This document shows, one piece after another, positions 35,527-45,769 of a DNA stretch of 64,000 nucleotides (position 1 is its first letter; each line of letters starts with the position of its first letter). The notes under the pieces are model-generated. The model made no database searches. It had not been told where the DNA came from and saw only the letters and a list, made by a program, of their open reading frames with translations. The DNA is from Pseudomonas sp. M47T1 (GTDB lineage: Bacteria > Pseudomonadota > Gammaproteobacteria > Pseudomonadales > Pseudomonadaceae), in assembly GCF_000263855.1 (NCBI RefSeq), contig NZ_AJWX01000001.1, forward strand, positions 124,001 to 188,000, given 5' to 3'. The translations under genes and the position numbers were made by a program.

Positions 35527-37209
35527 TCAGTTACGCGGCATTACCTCTGAAACGCCCACGCCGCGTGGATCGCTGGCGGCCTCCACCTTGCCGTCATCCT
35601 TGTGCCACAGCAGCACTTGCTGGTTGCCGTAGGCACGCCCGGTTTCCTTGAGGCTGTAGCCGCGGGCCTTCAGGTTGGCCAGTTGGGTATCGGTGAATGC
35701 GCCGGGCTCATACTCCACCACGTCGGGCAGGTACTGGTGGTGGTAGCGCGGCACGGCGGGCCAGGTCGGTACCGGCTGGCCATCCAGGTATTGCAGCATC
35801 GACAGCAGCACCATGCTGGGTATACGGCTGCCACCGGGCGTGCCGAAAGCGGCGAAGTCTTTAGGGCTTTCGATGAAGCTGGGGCTCATGCTCGACAGCG
35901 GTCGCTTGCCCGGTGCCACGGCATTAGCCTGGCTGCCGGCCAGCCCGTAGGCGTTGCTGCCGTGAGGGTCGGCGGCGAAGTCGTCCATTTCATCGTTGAG
36001 TACCACGCCTGTGCCGGGCGCGGTGAAGGCCGAGCCAAAGGGCAGATTGACCGACAGCGTGGCCGCCACGGCGTTGCCCTGATTGTCGAGCACGGCGAAG
36101 TGGGTGGTGTGCTCGCCTTCGCGCCAGGCCGGTGCCGGCGGCAGGTCTGCGCTGGGCGTGGCCTGATGGGCGTCGATGCTGGCCGCCATGGTTTTCAGGT
36201 AGTCCCGGGACAGCAGCGCGCTGACGGGGTTGGCGACGAAATCGGGGTCGCCCAACTGGCTGCGATCGCGGTAGGCGCGACGCAGCACTTCCACCACGTA
36301 GTGCACGCGCTGGACGGGCTCGGCATCCTGCCACGGCAACTGTTGCAGCATGGCCAATGACTGGGCCAGGGCGATGCCACCGGCGGAAGGCGGCGGCGCA
36401 CTGATCAGCTCGCGCTGGTTGGCCAGGGCAAAACGCAGCGGGGCCCGGGTGGCCACCTTGTAGTCGGCCAGGTCCTTGAGCGTCCAGATGCCACCGCCTG
36501 CTTGCACGGCAGTCACCAGCGCTTGGGCAGTGGGGCCGCTGTAATAACCATCGCGGCCCTGTTCGGCCAGGCGGGTCAGGGTTTGTGCCAATTCTGGCTG
36601 GCGCAATTCTTCGCCCAGCGCTGGCACGTCGCCGTTGCGCAGGAACAGGCGGGCCGTTTCCGGGTCGTCACGCATGGCCGCCAGCCGCGCCGTGGCCCAG
36701 GCGCGATAGACCCGATCGACGGCGAAGCCTTTGCTGGCCAGGTGAATGGCCGGGGCCAAGGAGCGCTTCAGCGGCAGGGCGCCGTAGTGGCTTGCCAGCT
36801 CCACCAAGGCTGCCGGCAGCCCGGGAATGCCGCTGGCCAGTGGGCCGTTGATGGACAGCCCCGGCTGCTCCTTGCCGTCACGCAGGTACATGTCGGCACG
36901 GGCCGCCAACGGCGCCTTTTCGCGGGCATCGATGAACTGGTACTGCGCCGGGCTACCGGCCTGGCGCAGCAGGAAGTAGCCGCCACCCCCCAGCCCAGAG
37001 GCATAGGGTTCGACCACGGCCAGCGTGGCGCTGATGGCAACCGCTGCGTCGAATGCGTTGCCGCCCTCGGCCAGAACTTTCTGGCCGGCGGCAGTGGCCT
37101 GGGGGTGCGGGCTGGCGATGGCCGCCGCTGCCGGCAGGGTTTGCGCCTGGGCAAGGGCGGTGCAACACAGGAGCAGGGTACCAAACAGCAGTGAGCGGGC
37201 GTCTGGCAT
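35527..37209 (-). CDS. ggt: Gamma-glutamyltransferase
   Basis: Ggt hydrolyses or transfers the gamma-glutamyl group of glutathione in the periplasm after self-cleavage into two subunits. The 560-residue precursor starts at the ATG at 37209 behind GGAGG. It has a signal peptide (about 1-22), the conserved EGGNAFDAAVA start of the large subunit, and the cleavage/nucleophile Thr368 in EHTTHFAV. The oxyanion glycines (PGKRPLSSMSPS region) are present. Confidence 0.95.
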   Translation of the reverse strand: MPDARSLLFGTLLLCCTALAQAQTLPAAAAIASPHPQATAAGQKVLAEGGNAFDAAVAISATLAVVEPYASGLGGGGYFLLRQAGSPAQYQFIDAREKAPLAARADMYLRDGKEQPGLSINGPLASGIPGLPAALVELASHYGALPLKRSLAPAIHLASKGFAVDRVYRAWATARLAAMRDDPETARLFLRNGDVPALGEELRQPELAQTLTRLAEQGRDGYYSGPTAQALVTAVQAGGGIWTLKDLADYKVATRAPLRFALANQRELISAPPPSAGGIALAQSLAMLQQLPWQDAEPVQRVHYVVEVLRRAYRDRSQLGDPDFVANPVSALLSRDYLKTMAASIDAHQATPSADLPPAPAWREGEHTTHFAVLDNQGNAVAATLSVNLPFGSAFTAPGTGVVLNDEMDDFAADPHGSNAYGLAGSQANAVAPGKRPLSSMSPSFIESPKDFAAFGTPGGSRIPSMVLLSMLQYLDGQPVPTWPAVPRYHHQYLPDVVEYEPGAFTDTQLANLKARGYSLKETGRAYGNQQVLLWHKDDGKVEAASDPRGVGVSEVMPRN

Positions 37210-37235
37210 GGTCTGCTCCTCCGTGAGTCGCATGA

Positions 37236-37526
<291 letters not shown>

Positions 37527-37592
37527 CTAATGTGCGCAATTGTGCCGCATAAGCGCGCGCAGTGCACGCTTATGCGGGGCGGCCGGTGGCTG

Positions 37593-38159
<567 letters not shown>

Positions 38160-38205
38160 CTATAGACAGCATTGATGCGAGCTGATTGCTAGCTTTGCGC
38201 CTCCC

Positions 38206-38312
38206 TTAGGAACTGCCGCAAGGCTGCGAAAAGGGCCGCAGGACCTTCAGCCGTGTCATGTCGATCGTGGGCCCGCCGCGCGCGCCTTCGCAGCCTGGCG
38301 GCGGCTCCTACA
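38206..38312. repeat. REP inverted pair overlapping the end of laoA
   Basis: The arms at 38206-38234 and 38284-38312 are imperfect inverted copies sharing AGGCTGCGAA. The right arm carries CCTA, whose CTA (38308-38310) is the TAG stop of laoA on the minus strand. Confidence 0.65.
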
Positions 38313-39903
38313 ACGCTTTCAGGCGCTGGGCGAGCAGGGTGCTCAGTTGTGCGCTCAGGGCGTATACCGATAACTGCGGGTTGGCGCCAATGCTGGTGGG
38401 AAACAGCGAGCCGTCATGGATAGACAGGTTTTCCAGCTGATGATGCCGCCCCAGGCTGTCGGTGACCGAGCGGGTAGGGTCCTCGCCCATGGGGCACCCG
38501 CCCATCACATGGGCGCTGCCCAGGCGTGTGCGGAACAGCTCCAGGCGCAGGCCGTCGATCATTTGCCGTGCCTCGCCCAGGGAGCTCGCCGCACGGGCAT
38601 CGTTGTGCAACGGCGTGACGCTGCGCGCGCCGGCGGCGAACTGGATCTCGGCCATGGTCTGGAAGGCTCGGCGCACGCCGTCCCAGGCGTAATCGGACAC
38701 CGGGTAGTCGAGCACTGGCGAGCCATCGCTGCGCAGCTCCACCGCCCCGCCCTGGCTTTGCGGGTGAAAACCGTCGCGCAGCAGCGCCAGCATCATATGG
38801 GTGTGGGGCAGTTGGGCCATGCGCTCGGCGTTTTCCTGGCCGAAGCCGCCCAGCAGGGTACTGGCCAGTGCCGGTTGCAGGGGGGGCACCTCAAGTTTGT
38901 AGGACATGCGCCCGGTGGTGCCGTCCAGCCACTGGAAATGGTCAGAATAGATTGACTGCGGGGCCCCGTAGAACGGGTTGATTACCTGGTCGAACAGCCC
39001 GGCGGAGAAGTTCACCAAGTGCAGGAACGTGCGTTTGCCCAGCCGGTCATGGGGGTCGGGGGCCTTGGAGCGCATCAGCAGAGCCGGGCTGTTGATGCCG
39101 CCGCCGGCCAGCAGGTAATGCCGGGCCTTGAGCGTGATGGTCTTGCCGGTGGGCGCCACGCAGCGTTCGTCCATGGCCGAGCATTGCAGGCCGGTGACCC
39201 GTTGGCCATCGGTAAGCAGGCGCTCGGCGCGGGTCAGGTAAAGCAGCTCGGCGCCCTTGTCCAAGGCGGCGGGAATGGTGGTCACCAACATCGATTGCTT
39301 GGCATTGGTGGGGCAGCCCATGCCGCAGTAACCCAGGTTCCAGCAGCCGCGCACATTGCGCGGGATGACCTTCCAGTGGTACCCCAGCGCTTCGCAGCCG
39401 CGGCTGATGACCTCGTTGTTGGCGTTGGGCGGGATCAGCCACGGCGCCACGCCCAAGCGCTGTTCCATGCGTTCGAACCAGGGTGCCATGTCGTCCACGC
39501 CATGGCCCTTCACCGCGTGCTCGCGGGCCCAGTGTTCCAGGGTTTGCGGTGGCGTGCGAAAGCTGGAGGTCCAGTTGACCACCGTGGTGCCGCCCACGGT
39601 GCGGCCCTGAAGGATGGTAATGGCGCCGTCCTTGCTCATGCGGCCGATGCCTTCCTGATACAGGTTGGCGTAAGCCTGTGGTTCCAGCATCTTGAAGTCG
39701 CTGCTGGTCTTGAGCGGGCCTTCCTCGACAATCAGCACCTTGAGGCCAGCGGCGCTGAGGATCTCGGCACTGGTGCCGCCGCCGGCACCGCTGCCGATGA
39801 TCACCACATCGGCTTCCAGCGTCAGGTCGTGGTCCAGGCGTGAGCCATCATGGGTTTTCCAGCCGCGGGCCATGCCATCGCGGAACAGGTCGGGTACGGG
39901 CAT
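38308..39903 (-). CDS. laoA: GMC-type long-chain alcohol dehydrogenase LaoA
   Basis: The 531-residue glucose-methanol-choline oxidoreductase has an FAD-binding VVIIGSGAGGGTSAEILSAA near residue 33 and the GMC signature GRTVGGTTVVNW. A cysteine cluster NLGYCGMGCPTN is unusual for GMC oxidases but typical of this membrane-linked subgroup. In P. aeruginosa the matching genes PA0364-PA0367 form laoABCR, which oxidises long-chain alcohols from SDS and alkanes. The same four genes in the same order are here, so the name is given by synteny. Its stop codon is inside a REP arm. Confidence 0.85.
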   Translation of the reverse strand: MPVPDLFRDGMARGWKTHDGSRLDHDLTLEADVVIIGSGAGGGTSAEILSAAGLKVLIVEEGPLKTSSDFKMLEPQAYANLYQEGIGRMSKDGAITILQGRTVGGTTVVNWTSSFRTPPQTLEHWAREHAVKGHGVDDMAPWFERMEQRLGVAPWLIPPNANNEVISRGCEALGYHWKVIPRNVRGCWNLGYCGMGCPTNAKQSMLVTTIPAALDKGAELLYLTRAERLLTDGQRVTGLQCSAMDERCVAPTGKTITLKARHYLLAGGGINSPALLMRSKAPDPHDRLGKRTFLHLVNFSAGLFDQVINPFYGAPQSIYSDHFQWLDGTTGRMSYKLEVPPLQPALASTLLGGFGQENAERMAQLPHTHMMLALLRDGFHPQSQGGAVELRSDGSPVLDYPVSDYAWDGVRRAFQTMAEIQFAAGARSVTPLHNDARAASSLGEARQMIDGLRLELFRTRLGSAHVMGGCPMGEDPTRSVTDSLGRHHQLENLSIHDGSLFPTSIGANPQLSVYALSAQLSTLLAQRLKAL

Positions 39904-39924
39904 CAGGGGCTCTCTTATTGTTGT

Positions 39925-40449
39925 TCACACGGTAGGTGGCCCGGGGTAGCCGCAGTGGGCCCAGGCTTGCGGGCGGCCATACCAGGCCATCAATACCAAT
40001 TGGAGCAAGGACGCGTGACCCTGGCGCAGCAGGTTCAGGCTGCTGTTTTGCCAGCGCCGCAAAAAGTGCTCGACCTGTTCGCTGCTGGCCTGCTGCCAAC
40101 TGCCCCAGACACCGGTCAGCGGCCCCCGGGTGACGGGCAGGCTCAGTATGTCGAACAGTTGCAGGGTAAGCGTGAGCATGGGCGCGGACAAATGCGCCAG
40201 GCTGTCGTCCAGGCTTTGCAACGTGCCGTCCACGGCGCTTGGCAGGCCGCCGGCACTGACGCTGCCCGCCAGCAGCACGGGCAATACGGCGCGCAGCAGC
40301 GGCAGGTCGCTGTCGCGCAGTACCGCGAAACCACTGGCCGGGCGCGCGGGTGAACAGCCGCCCAGGCTGCTGGCCAGGCCTGCCGTGGCCAGCACGGCGC
40401 TGGCGCCCAGGCCGAACGTGAGCAGGCCGCGCCGGTTAAGGCTATCCAT
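39925..40449 (-). CDS. laoB: Tat-exported small subunit LaoB
   Basis: This is a 174-residue protein with a twin-arginine signal (NRRGLLTFG, then a hydrophobic stretch ending in GGCS). The Cys in that segment could also be a lipobox. The rest looks like the small accessory subunits of GMC dehydrogenases. It is required with LaoA for alcohol oxidation in P. aeruginosa. It sits 21 bp upstream of laoA and 10 bp after laoC. Confidence 0.78.
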   Translation of the reverse strand: MDSLNRRGLLTFGLGASAVLATAGLASSLGGCSPARPASGFAVLRDSDLPLLRAVLPVLLAGSVSAGGLPSAVDGTLQSLDDSLAHLSAPMLTLTLQLFDILSLPVTRGPLTGVWGSWQQASSEQVEHFLRRWQNSSLNLLRQGHASLLQLVLMAWYGRPQAWAHCGYPGPPTV

Positions 40450-40459
40450 GGCGGCGCCC

Positions 40460-41887
40460 TCAGCGAATGAACAGTCGGTACACCAGCTTTTGCAGCGCCT
40501 TGCCGTAGGGGGGGTAGATCACCCGCGCAGCATTGAAACGCTGCTTGATCAGCACGCCCTTGGCCTTGCTGAACGTCAGGAAGCCCTCATGGCCGTGATA
40601 GTGGCCCATGCCCGAGGGGCCGATACCGCCGAACGGCATGTCGTCCTGGGCCACGTGCAACAGGGTGTCGTTCATGCAGGCACCGCCCGAATGGGTGTGG
40701 TCCAGTACGCGTTGTTGCTCGGCCTTGTCGTAGCCGAAGTAGTACAGCGCCAGCGGGCGCGGGCGCGCGTTGACGTAGGCCAGGGCCTCGTCGATGTGGT
40801 CGTAGGGCACAATCGGCAGCAGCGGGCCGAAGATCTCGTCTTGCATCACCGTCATGTCGTCGTTCACGTCCAGCAGCACCTGGGGTGCCAGGCAGCGGCC
40901 GGTGGTCTGCTCGGGCGGGTACAGGGCAATGACCCGCGCGCCCTTGGCCTTGGCGTCTTCGAGGTAATGGTTGAGCCGCGCCAGCTGGCGCGGGTTGATG
41001 ATCGAGGTGTAGTCGGGGTTGTCCCGCACCTGTGGATAGAAGCCCTGCACGGCCTGGCGGTAGGCGTCGACGAAGGCGTCCAGGCGCGGCCGGGGCACTA
41101 GCACGTAGTCGGGGGCCACACACGTCTGGCCGGCGTTGAGGGTCTTGCCGAAGGCGATGCGCTCGGCGGCGTCCTTGAGGGGTACGTCGGGGCCGACGAT
41201 GGCCGGCGACTTTCCGCCCAGTTCCAGGGTCACCGGGGTCAGATTGTCGGCGGCTGCGCGCATCACCTGGCGGCCGATGCTGGTGGCACCGGTGAACAGC
41301 AAATGGTCGAAGGGCAGGCGCGAGAAGGCGATGCCCACGTCCGCCTCGCCCAGCACCACGCAGACCAGGTCTGTGGGGAACACCTGCTCCAGCAGGCGCT
41401 GGAGCAGCAAACCGGTAGCGGGCGTGGCTTCGCTGAGCTTGAGCATCACCCGGTTGCCCGCCGACAAGGCCCCCACCAGCGGGCCGATGGCCAGAAACAG
41501 CGGGTAGTTCCAGGGCACGATCACCCCCACCACGCCCAGTGGCTGGTACACCACTTTGGCAGACGCGGGCTGGAACGCCACACCCACCTTGCGTCGCGAG
41601 GCTTTCATCCAGCTGTTGAGATGACGGCTGGCGTAGTGAATGCTTTGCAGGCTGGGCATCAGTTCGGCCAGCAGGGTTTCATCGGCGCTGCGGTTGCCGA
41701 AGTCGGTGCGCAGGGCGTCTATCAGGGCCTGCTGTTCGGTCACCAGCAGCTCGCGCAGGCTTTTGAGCCACTGGCGCCGCTGTGCCGCTGGCGGCATGGG
41801 GTTGCTGGCGAAGGCCTGGCGTTGGGCGTGCAGCAACGGTTCGAGCAGGGCGAAGGCGTCGGGCAATTCGTGCAGTTGGGCAGACAT
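40460..41887 (-). CDS. laoC: Aldehyde dehydrogenase LaoC (coniferyl aldehyde dehydrogenase type)
   Basis: The 475-residue NAD(P)-dependent aldehyde dehydrogenase has the catalytic Glu in LELGGKSP and the catalytic Cys in NAGQTCVAPDYV. The hydrophobic C-terminus FIR-containing tail suggests membrane proximity, as in fatty aldehyde dehydrogenases. It is similar to CalB coniferyl aldehyde dehydrogenases, the name automatic annotation would give. With laoA and laoB, oxidation of the long-chain aldehyde intermediate is more likely. Confidence 0.85.
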   Translation of the reverse strand: MSAQLHELPDAFALLEPLLHAQRQAFASNPMPPAAQRRQWLKSLRELLVTEQQALIDALRTDFGNRSADETLLAELMPSLQSIHYASRHLNSWMKASRRKVGVAFQPASAKVVYQPLGVVGVIVPWNYPLFLAIGPLVGALSAGNRVMLKLSEATPATGLLLQRLLEQVFPTDLVCVVLGEADVGIAFSRLPFDHLLFTGATSIGRQVMRAAADNLTPVTLELGGKSPAIVGPDVPLKDAAERIAFGKTLNAGQTCVAPDYVLVPRPRLDAFVDAYRQAVQGFYPQVRDNPDYTSIINPRQLARLNHYLEDAKAKGARVIALYPPEQTTGRCLAPQVLLDVNDDMTVMQDEIFGPLLPIVPYDHIDEALAYVNARPRPLALYYFGYDKAEQQRVLDHTHSGGACMNDTLLHVAQDDMPFGGIGPSGMGHYHGHEGFLTFSKAKGVLIKQRFNAARVIYPPYGKALQKLVYRLFIR

Positions 41888-42095
41888 GGCAGGCTCCCGG
41901 ATGAATTATTGTTCTGAGTAGAGCATATACTCTAAAAACCGATTTGTGCAGTCACCCTTTAGTTGACCGTGCGCTGCCGGACAAACCGAATCGCAAGACG
42001 CAGCCCTCGGCGGCAGGTGGTTTACGGCTGCCACAGCGGCTGGGTTTGGTCGTACACTGTGGTTAATCATTCAAGACCATGGCCAGGAAACGCGC

Positions 42096-42767
42096 ATGGC
42101 TGCCCGCCCCAAGACTCGCGAACGCATCGTCCAGCACAGCCTAGAGCTGTTCAATCAGCAGGGCGAGCGCAGTATCAGCACCAACCATATCGCCGCGCAC
42201 ATGGAAATATCGCCCGGCAATCTCTACTACCACTTCGCCAACAAGCAGGAAATCATCGGTGTGCTGTTCGATCAGTACCAAGCCCTGGTGGACGGTTTCC
42301 TGCGCCCGCCGGCAGGGCGCACGCCCACGGTGGAAGACAAGCGCTTCTACCTGCGCGCCGTGCTGGCGGCCATGTGGAACTATCGCTTCCTGCACCGTGA
42401 CCTGGAGCACCTGCTCGACAGCGACCCTGACCTTGCCGAACGCTACCGGCGCTTTTCCCAGCGCTGCCTGGTGCAGGGGCAACTGATCTACAGGGGCTTT
42501 GTCGACGCCGGTATCCTGCAAATGAACGCCGCACAGATCGAAGCGCTTACGCTCAACGCCTGGATTATCCTCAGCTCGTGGGTGCGTTTCCTGTGCACCA
42601 CGCGTGAAAATGCCTCGCACTTGAGCGAAGAAGCCATCAAGCGCGGTGTCTACCAGGTGTTGGTGCTGGAACTGGGCTACGTGACGCCGCCTTATCAGGC
42701 CGCCGTAGACTCGATGTGCCAGGAATTTCACGTGTCGCTGACTCAGGCCCTGGAGCAATCAATCTAA
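42096..42767 (+). CDS. laoR: TetR-family regulator LaoR
   Basis: The 223-residue TetR protein has an N-terminal helix-turn-helix (about 8-52; ISTNHIAAHMEISPGNLYYH) and a helical ligand domain with several aromatic residues. It is divergent from laoC with a 208-bp gap that should contain its operator; in P. aeruginosa LaoR represses laoCBA. A sulfurtransferase gene follows 46 bp later. Confidence 0.85.
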   Translation: MAARPKTRERIVQHSLELFNQQGERSISTNHIAAHMEISPGNLYYHFANKQEIIGVLFDQYQALVDGFLRPPAGRTPTVEDKRFYLRAVLAAMWNYRFLHRDLEHLLDSDPDLAERYRRFSQRCLVQGQLIYRGFVDAGILQMNAAQIEALTLNAWIILSSWVRFLCTTRENASHLSEEAIKRGVYQVLVLELGYVTPPYQAAVDSMCQEFHVSLTQALEQSI

Positions 42768-42813
42768 GCTGCCAGGCGTTTGGTATTGTTTTGAACAACC
42801 CAGGGAGGCTGCC

Positions 42814-43686
42814 ATGCCCATCGCGCAATTGATCACCCCCCAGCAACTGGCTGCCCGCCTCGAGCAACCGTCGCTGGTGGTTCTGGATTGTCGTTTTGCC
42901 CTCGAAGACCCGGACTATGGGCAGCGCAGCTATGCCGAGGGGCATATTGCCGGCGCGCACTTCGCCGACCTTGAGCGCGACCTCAGCGGCCGTGTGGTCA
43001 AGGGCGTCACCGGACGCCACCCGTTGCCCGAGCCGGGCCGCTTGCTGGAGCGCCTGCAACACTGGGGCATCAATGCTGACAGCGACGTGGTGCTGTATGA
43101 CGATGGCCCCGGTGCCTACGCGGCGCGGGCCTGGTGGTTGCTGGCCTGGCTGGGCAAGCGCAGTGGCGTGTCGATCCTGGACGGCGGCCTCAAGGCCTGG
43201 CACGCCGCCGGATTGCCGCTGAGCCTGGATGCCGCGCAAAACGCCCCGGGCCACCTGCACGGCAAGCCTGATGCCAGCCTGGTGGTGACCGCCCGGCAAC
43301 TGCAGGAACGCCTTGGCCAGCCCGAACTGACCTTGCTGGATGCCCGGGCGTTGCCGCGCTTTCGCGGCGAGGTAGAGCCAATCGACCCGGTGGCCGGGCA
43401 TATTCCCGGCGCCCAGTGCGCAGCCTTCACCGACAACCTGGGTGCAGACGGCCTGTTTCTGCCGGTCGACCTGCTCAGGCAGCGCTTCGAGCAAAAGCTG
43501 GGCGGGCGGCCAGTAGAATCGTTGGTGGCCTATTGCGGCTCAGGGGTTACCGCGTGCCACAACCTGTTTGCCCTGTGCCTGGCCGGCTACCCGCTGGCGC
43601 CGCTGTATGCGGGCTCCTGGAGCGAGTGGATCACCGATGCTCAGCGGCCCTTGGCCAAAGGCGACTCAGACCCCGCATCGCGGTAG
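42814..43686 (+). CDS. Two-domain rhodanese-like sulfurtransferase
   Basis: The 290-residue protein has two rhodanese domains: an inactive first (about 1-135) and a second with Cys241 in CGSGVTA. That loop sequence (CG[S/T]GVT) marks mercaptopyruvate sulfurtransferases rather than thiosulfate-specific rhodaneses. AGGGAGG lies before the ATG. Its 3' end overlaps the AraC-type gene by 46 bp in a convergent arrangement. Confidence 0.85.
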   Translation: MPIAQLITPQQLAARLEQPSLVVLDCRFALEDPDYGQRSYAEGHIAGAHFADLERDLSGRVVKGVTGRHPLPEPGRLLERLQHWGINADSDVVLYDDGPGAYAARAWWLLAWLGKRSGVSILDGGLKAWHAAGLPLSLDAAQNAPGHLHGKPDASLVVTARQLQERLGQPELTLLDARALPRFRGEVEPIDPVAGHIPGAQCAAFTDNLGADGLFLPVDLLRQRFEQKLGGRPVESLVAYCGSGVTACHNLFALCLAGYPLAPLYAGSWSEWITDAQRPLAKGDSDPASR

Positions 43687-44492
43687 GCGCGAGGGCCTAC
43701 GCCGTACACTTTCTTGAACTGCCGGCTCAGGTGACTCTGGTCGGCAAAGCCCAATTGCGTGGCCACTGCCAGCGGCAGACAGCCCTCGCGCAGCAGCGCG
43801 CGGGCGCGGGAAATGCGCTGCTGCATCAGCCATGCGTGAGGCGGCAGGCCGGTAGCCTTGCGAAAGCAGCGGGCGAAGTGGAACGGCGACAAGTTCACCG
43901 ACTGGGCCAGTGCTTCCAGCGAGGGCGGCTCGGCCAGGTGAGTCATCAGCAACTCCTTGGCCCTGGCGATGGCCCTTGGCTCGCGGCCCGCTTCAAGCGC
44001 CGCACGAACCTTGGCATGACGCGAGAACAGCGCCAGCGTCATTTCCCGCCACAAGGTCTGCTGCTCCAATGCCTGGCCGCCGTTTTCCAGCACCCGGTGC
44101 AAGTGGTAGAAGCCGGCCACCAGGTCGTTGTCGCGGTACAGGGTGTCACTGAATGAGGGTGTGGCGCTGGTGACGATGTCCAGTTCCTGCAGCAGGCTCT
44201 CGAGTCGCGCGTTCTGTGGATAAAACGCTCGATACAGCCAGCCCTGGTCGTGCCCCTTGCTGCCGGTATGGACCTCGTCGGGGTTGATCAGTACCAGGGT
44301 GCCGCTGGGCGCCAGATGGTCGGCGCCGCGGTAACGGTAACGCTGGGCGCCGCTGACGATCATGCCGATGACGAAGCCGTCGTGCACGTGGGGCACGAAA
44401 CGCTGCTCAATGTAACGGGCCGACAGCAACTCCACGCCCGCCAGGGGCGGGGTTTGCCAGAAATGGATGGACTCGCCCGACCCGCTGCTCAT
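43641..44492 (-). CDS. AraC-family transcriptional regulator
   Basis: The protein has 283 residues from the ATG at 44492. An N-terminal cupin (ERFVPHVHDGFVIGMIVSG) and two C-terminal helix-turn-helix motifs (LSPFHFARCFRKATGLPP and QSHLSRQFKKVYGVGP region) are present. The start shares one base with the hydrolase stop (TGATG), so the pair is coupled. The cupin class usually senses a small ligand; which one is unknown. Confidence 0.83.
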   Translation of the reverse strand: MSSGSGESIHFWQTPPLAGVELLSARYIEQRFVPHVHDGFVIGMIVSGAQRYRYRGADHLAPSGTLVLINPDEVHTGSKGHDQGWLYRAFYPQNARLESLLQELDIVTSATPSFSDTLYRDNDLVAGFYHLHRVLENGGQALEQQTLWREMTLALFSRHAKVRAALEAGREPRAIARAKELLMTHLAEPPSLEALAQSVNLSPFHFARCFRKATGLPPHAWLMQQRISRARALLREGCLPLAVATQLGFADQSHLSRQFKKVYGVGPRAYRDAGSESPLAKGR

Positions 44493-45496
44493 CACGCCAG
44501 CCCCGACAGCCATTGCGGGATACGCCGTTCCAGGTAATAGCCGGGTTTGCGCAGGCTACCATCGACAAAGCCCACGTGGCCGCCCTGTTCGTGCAACTCG
44601 AAGGTGATGCTCGACGACAGCTCGTTGGCCTGGGGCAGGCTGTGGCGGAACACAAAAGGGTCATCCGCGGCCTGGATGATCAGGGTCGGGGTACGGTTGT
44701 CGCCCAGGAAGTAGCGGCTGGACGAGCGGCGATAGTAGTCATGGGCATCGGCGAAGCCATTCAGCGGCGCCGTGACCTTGCCGTCGAAGTCCCAGAAGGT
44801 GCGCAGGTTCTTCAGCGGCCCCAGGTTGCTCAACGTGGTCAGGCCGTCGTGCTTGCCTTCGTGCTGGAAGCGGCGTTGCTTGTCCTTCACATACGCCAGC
44901 ATCTCGCGCATGAAGTGCGCCTGGTACACCTTGGAAAAGCCCATGGCGATACGGTCGGCGCACTGGTCCAGACGGAACGGCACCGACACCGCCACGGCGC
45001 CCTGCAACTGGCTGGCGTCGCCTACTTCGCCCAAGTGCTTGAGCAGGATATTGGCGCCCAGCGAATAGCCCGCCGCGAACAGCGGGGCCATGGGCCTACG
45101 GCTGCGCAGGTGGTTGATGACCTCGGCCAGGTCTTCGCTGCTGCCGGAGTGGTAACTGCGGGCCAGCAGGTTGGGCTCGCCCGAACAACCGCGCCAATTG
45201 AGCGCCACGCTGGCCCAGCCCTGGGCCGCCAGTGCGCGTTGCAGGCCGACCACGTAGGGCGAGTTGGACGACCCGGTGAGGCCGTGCAATACCAGGACCA
45301 GCGGGCTATCGGCGCTGTGCGGGCCGTGCCAGTCCAGGTCCATGAAGTCGCCATCGGCCAGCCACAGGCGTTGGCGCTCGCGCACCAGCGGTGGTTGGCG
45401 ACGCAGAATCGGGCCCCACATGGTTTGCAAATGAGGGTTGGCCAGCCCCCTGGCGGGGCGGAAAGGCGCAGCAACCTGCGCGGTAGACGTGTCCAC
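44492..45496 (-). CDS. YheT-type alpha/beta hydrolase
   Basis: This is a 334-residue alpha/beta hydrolase of the YheT/ABHD1-3 group: oxyanion-loop VLHGLTGSSNSPY, nucleophile elbow GYSLGAN and a C-terminal HVGF histidine. GTG at 45496 is chosen because GGAGGAAG sits 7 bases upstream; another GTG at 45520 lacks one. Likely an esterase or lipase-like enzyme; substrate unknown. Same position as PA0368 by synteny. Confidence 0.82.
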   Translation of the reverse strand: MDTSTAQVAAPFRPARGLANPHLQTMWGPILRRQPPLVRERQRLWLADGDFMDLDWHGPHSADSPLVLVLHGLTGSSNSPYVVGLQRALAAQGWASVALNWRGCSGEPNLLARSYHSGSSEDLAEVINHLRSRRPMAPLFAAGYSLGANILLKHLGEVGDASQLQGAVAVSVPFRLDQCADRIAMGFSKVYQAHFMREMLAYVKDKQRRFQHEGKHDGLTTLSNLGPLKNLRTFWDFDGKVTAPLNGFADAHDYYRRSSSRYFLGDNRTPTLIIQAADDPFVFRHSLPQANELSSSITFELHEQGGHVGFVDGSLRKPGYYLERRIPQWLSGLA

Positions 45497-45558
45497 GGGT
45501 GTTTCTTCCTCCAGTAACACCCGCTACGTTGCCACAATCGCTGGCGCCTGTATCGCGT

Positions 45559-45654
45559 TTATTGGTGAGCCAGTGCGTGGGCGACGGCCAGGAGCGTGCC
45601 CAGGGTGATGGTCAACAATGACAGGGTGGATTTTTTCAGGGGGTGGCGGTGCAT
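45559..45654 (-). CDS. Possible 31-residue membrane peptide
   Basis: A short frame opens at the ATG at 45654, preceded by GAGGGT, and encodes MHRHPLKKSTLS followed by a hydrophobic stretch of about 17 residues ending HALAHQ. A basic start with one membrane helix is a plausible small membrane protein. A gene of unknown function lies at this place in P. aeruginosa (PA0369), but I cannot compare the sequences. Confidence 0.4.
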   Translation of the reverse strand: MHRHPLKKSTLSLLTITLGTLLAVAHALAHQ

Positions 45655-45769
45655 GGCAGTACCCTCGTAATCGGTGGATGACGAGGGTAGAGGCTGCGGC
45701 AAAGTTGGCAGGGCTTGGCGGTAAATATGTAGCAGCAACTGGCTGTTGTGGGCCGCAGCCCTCACACAG

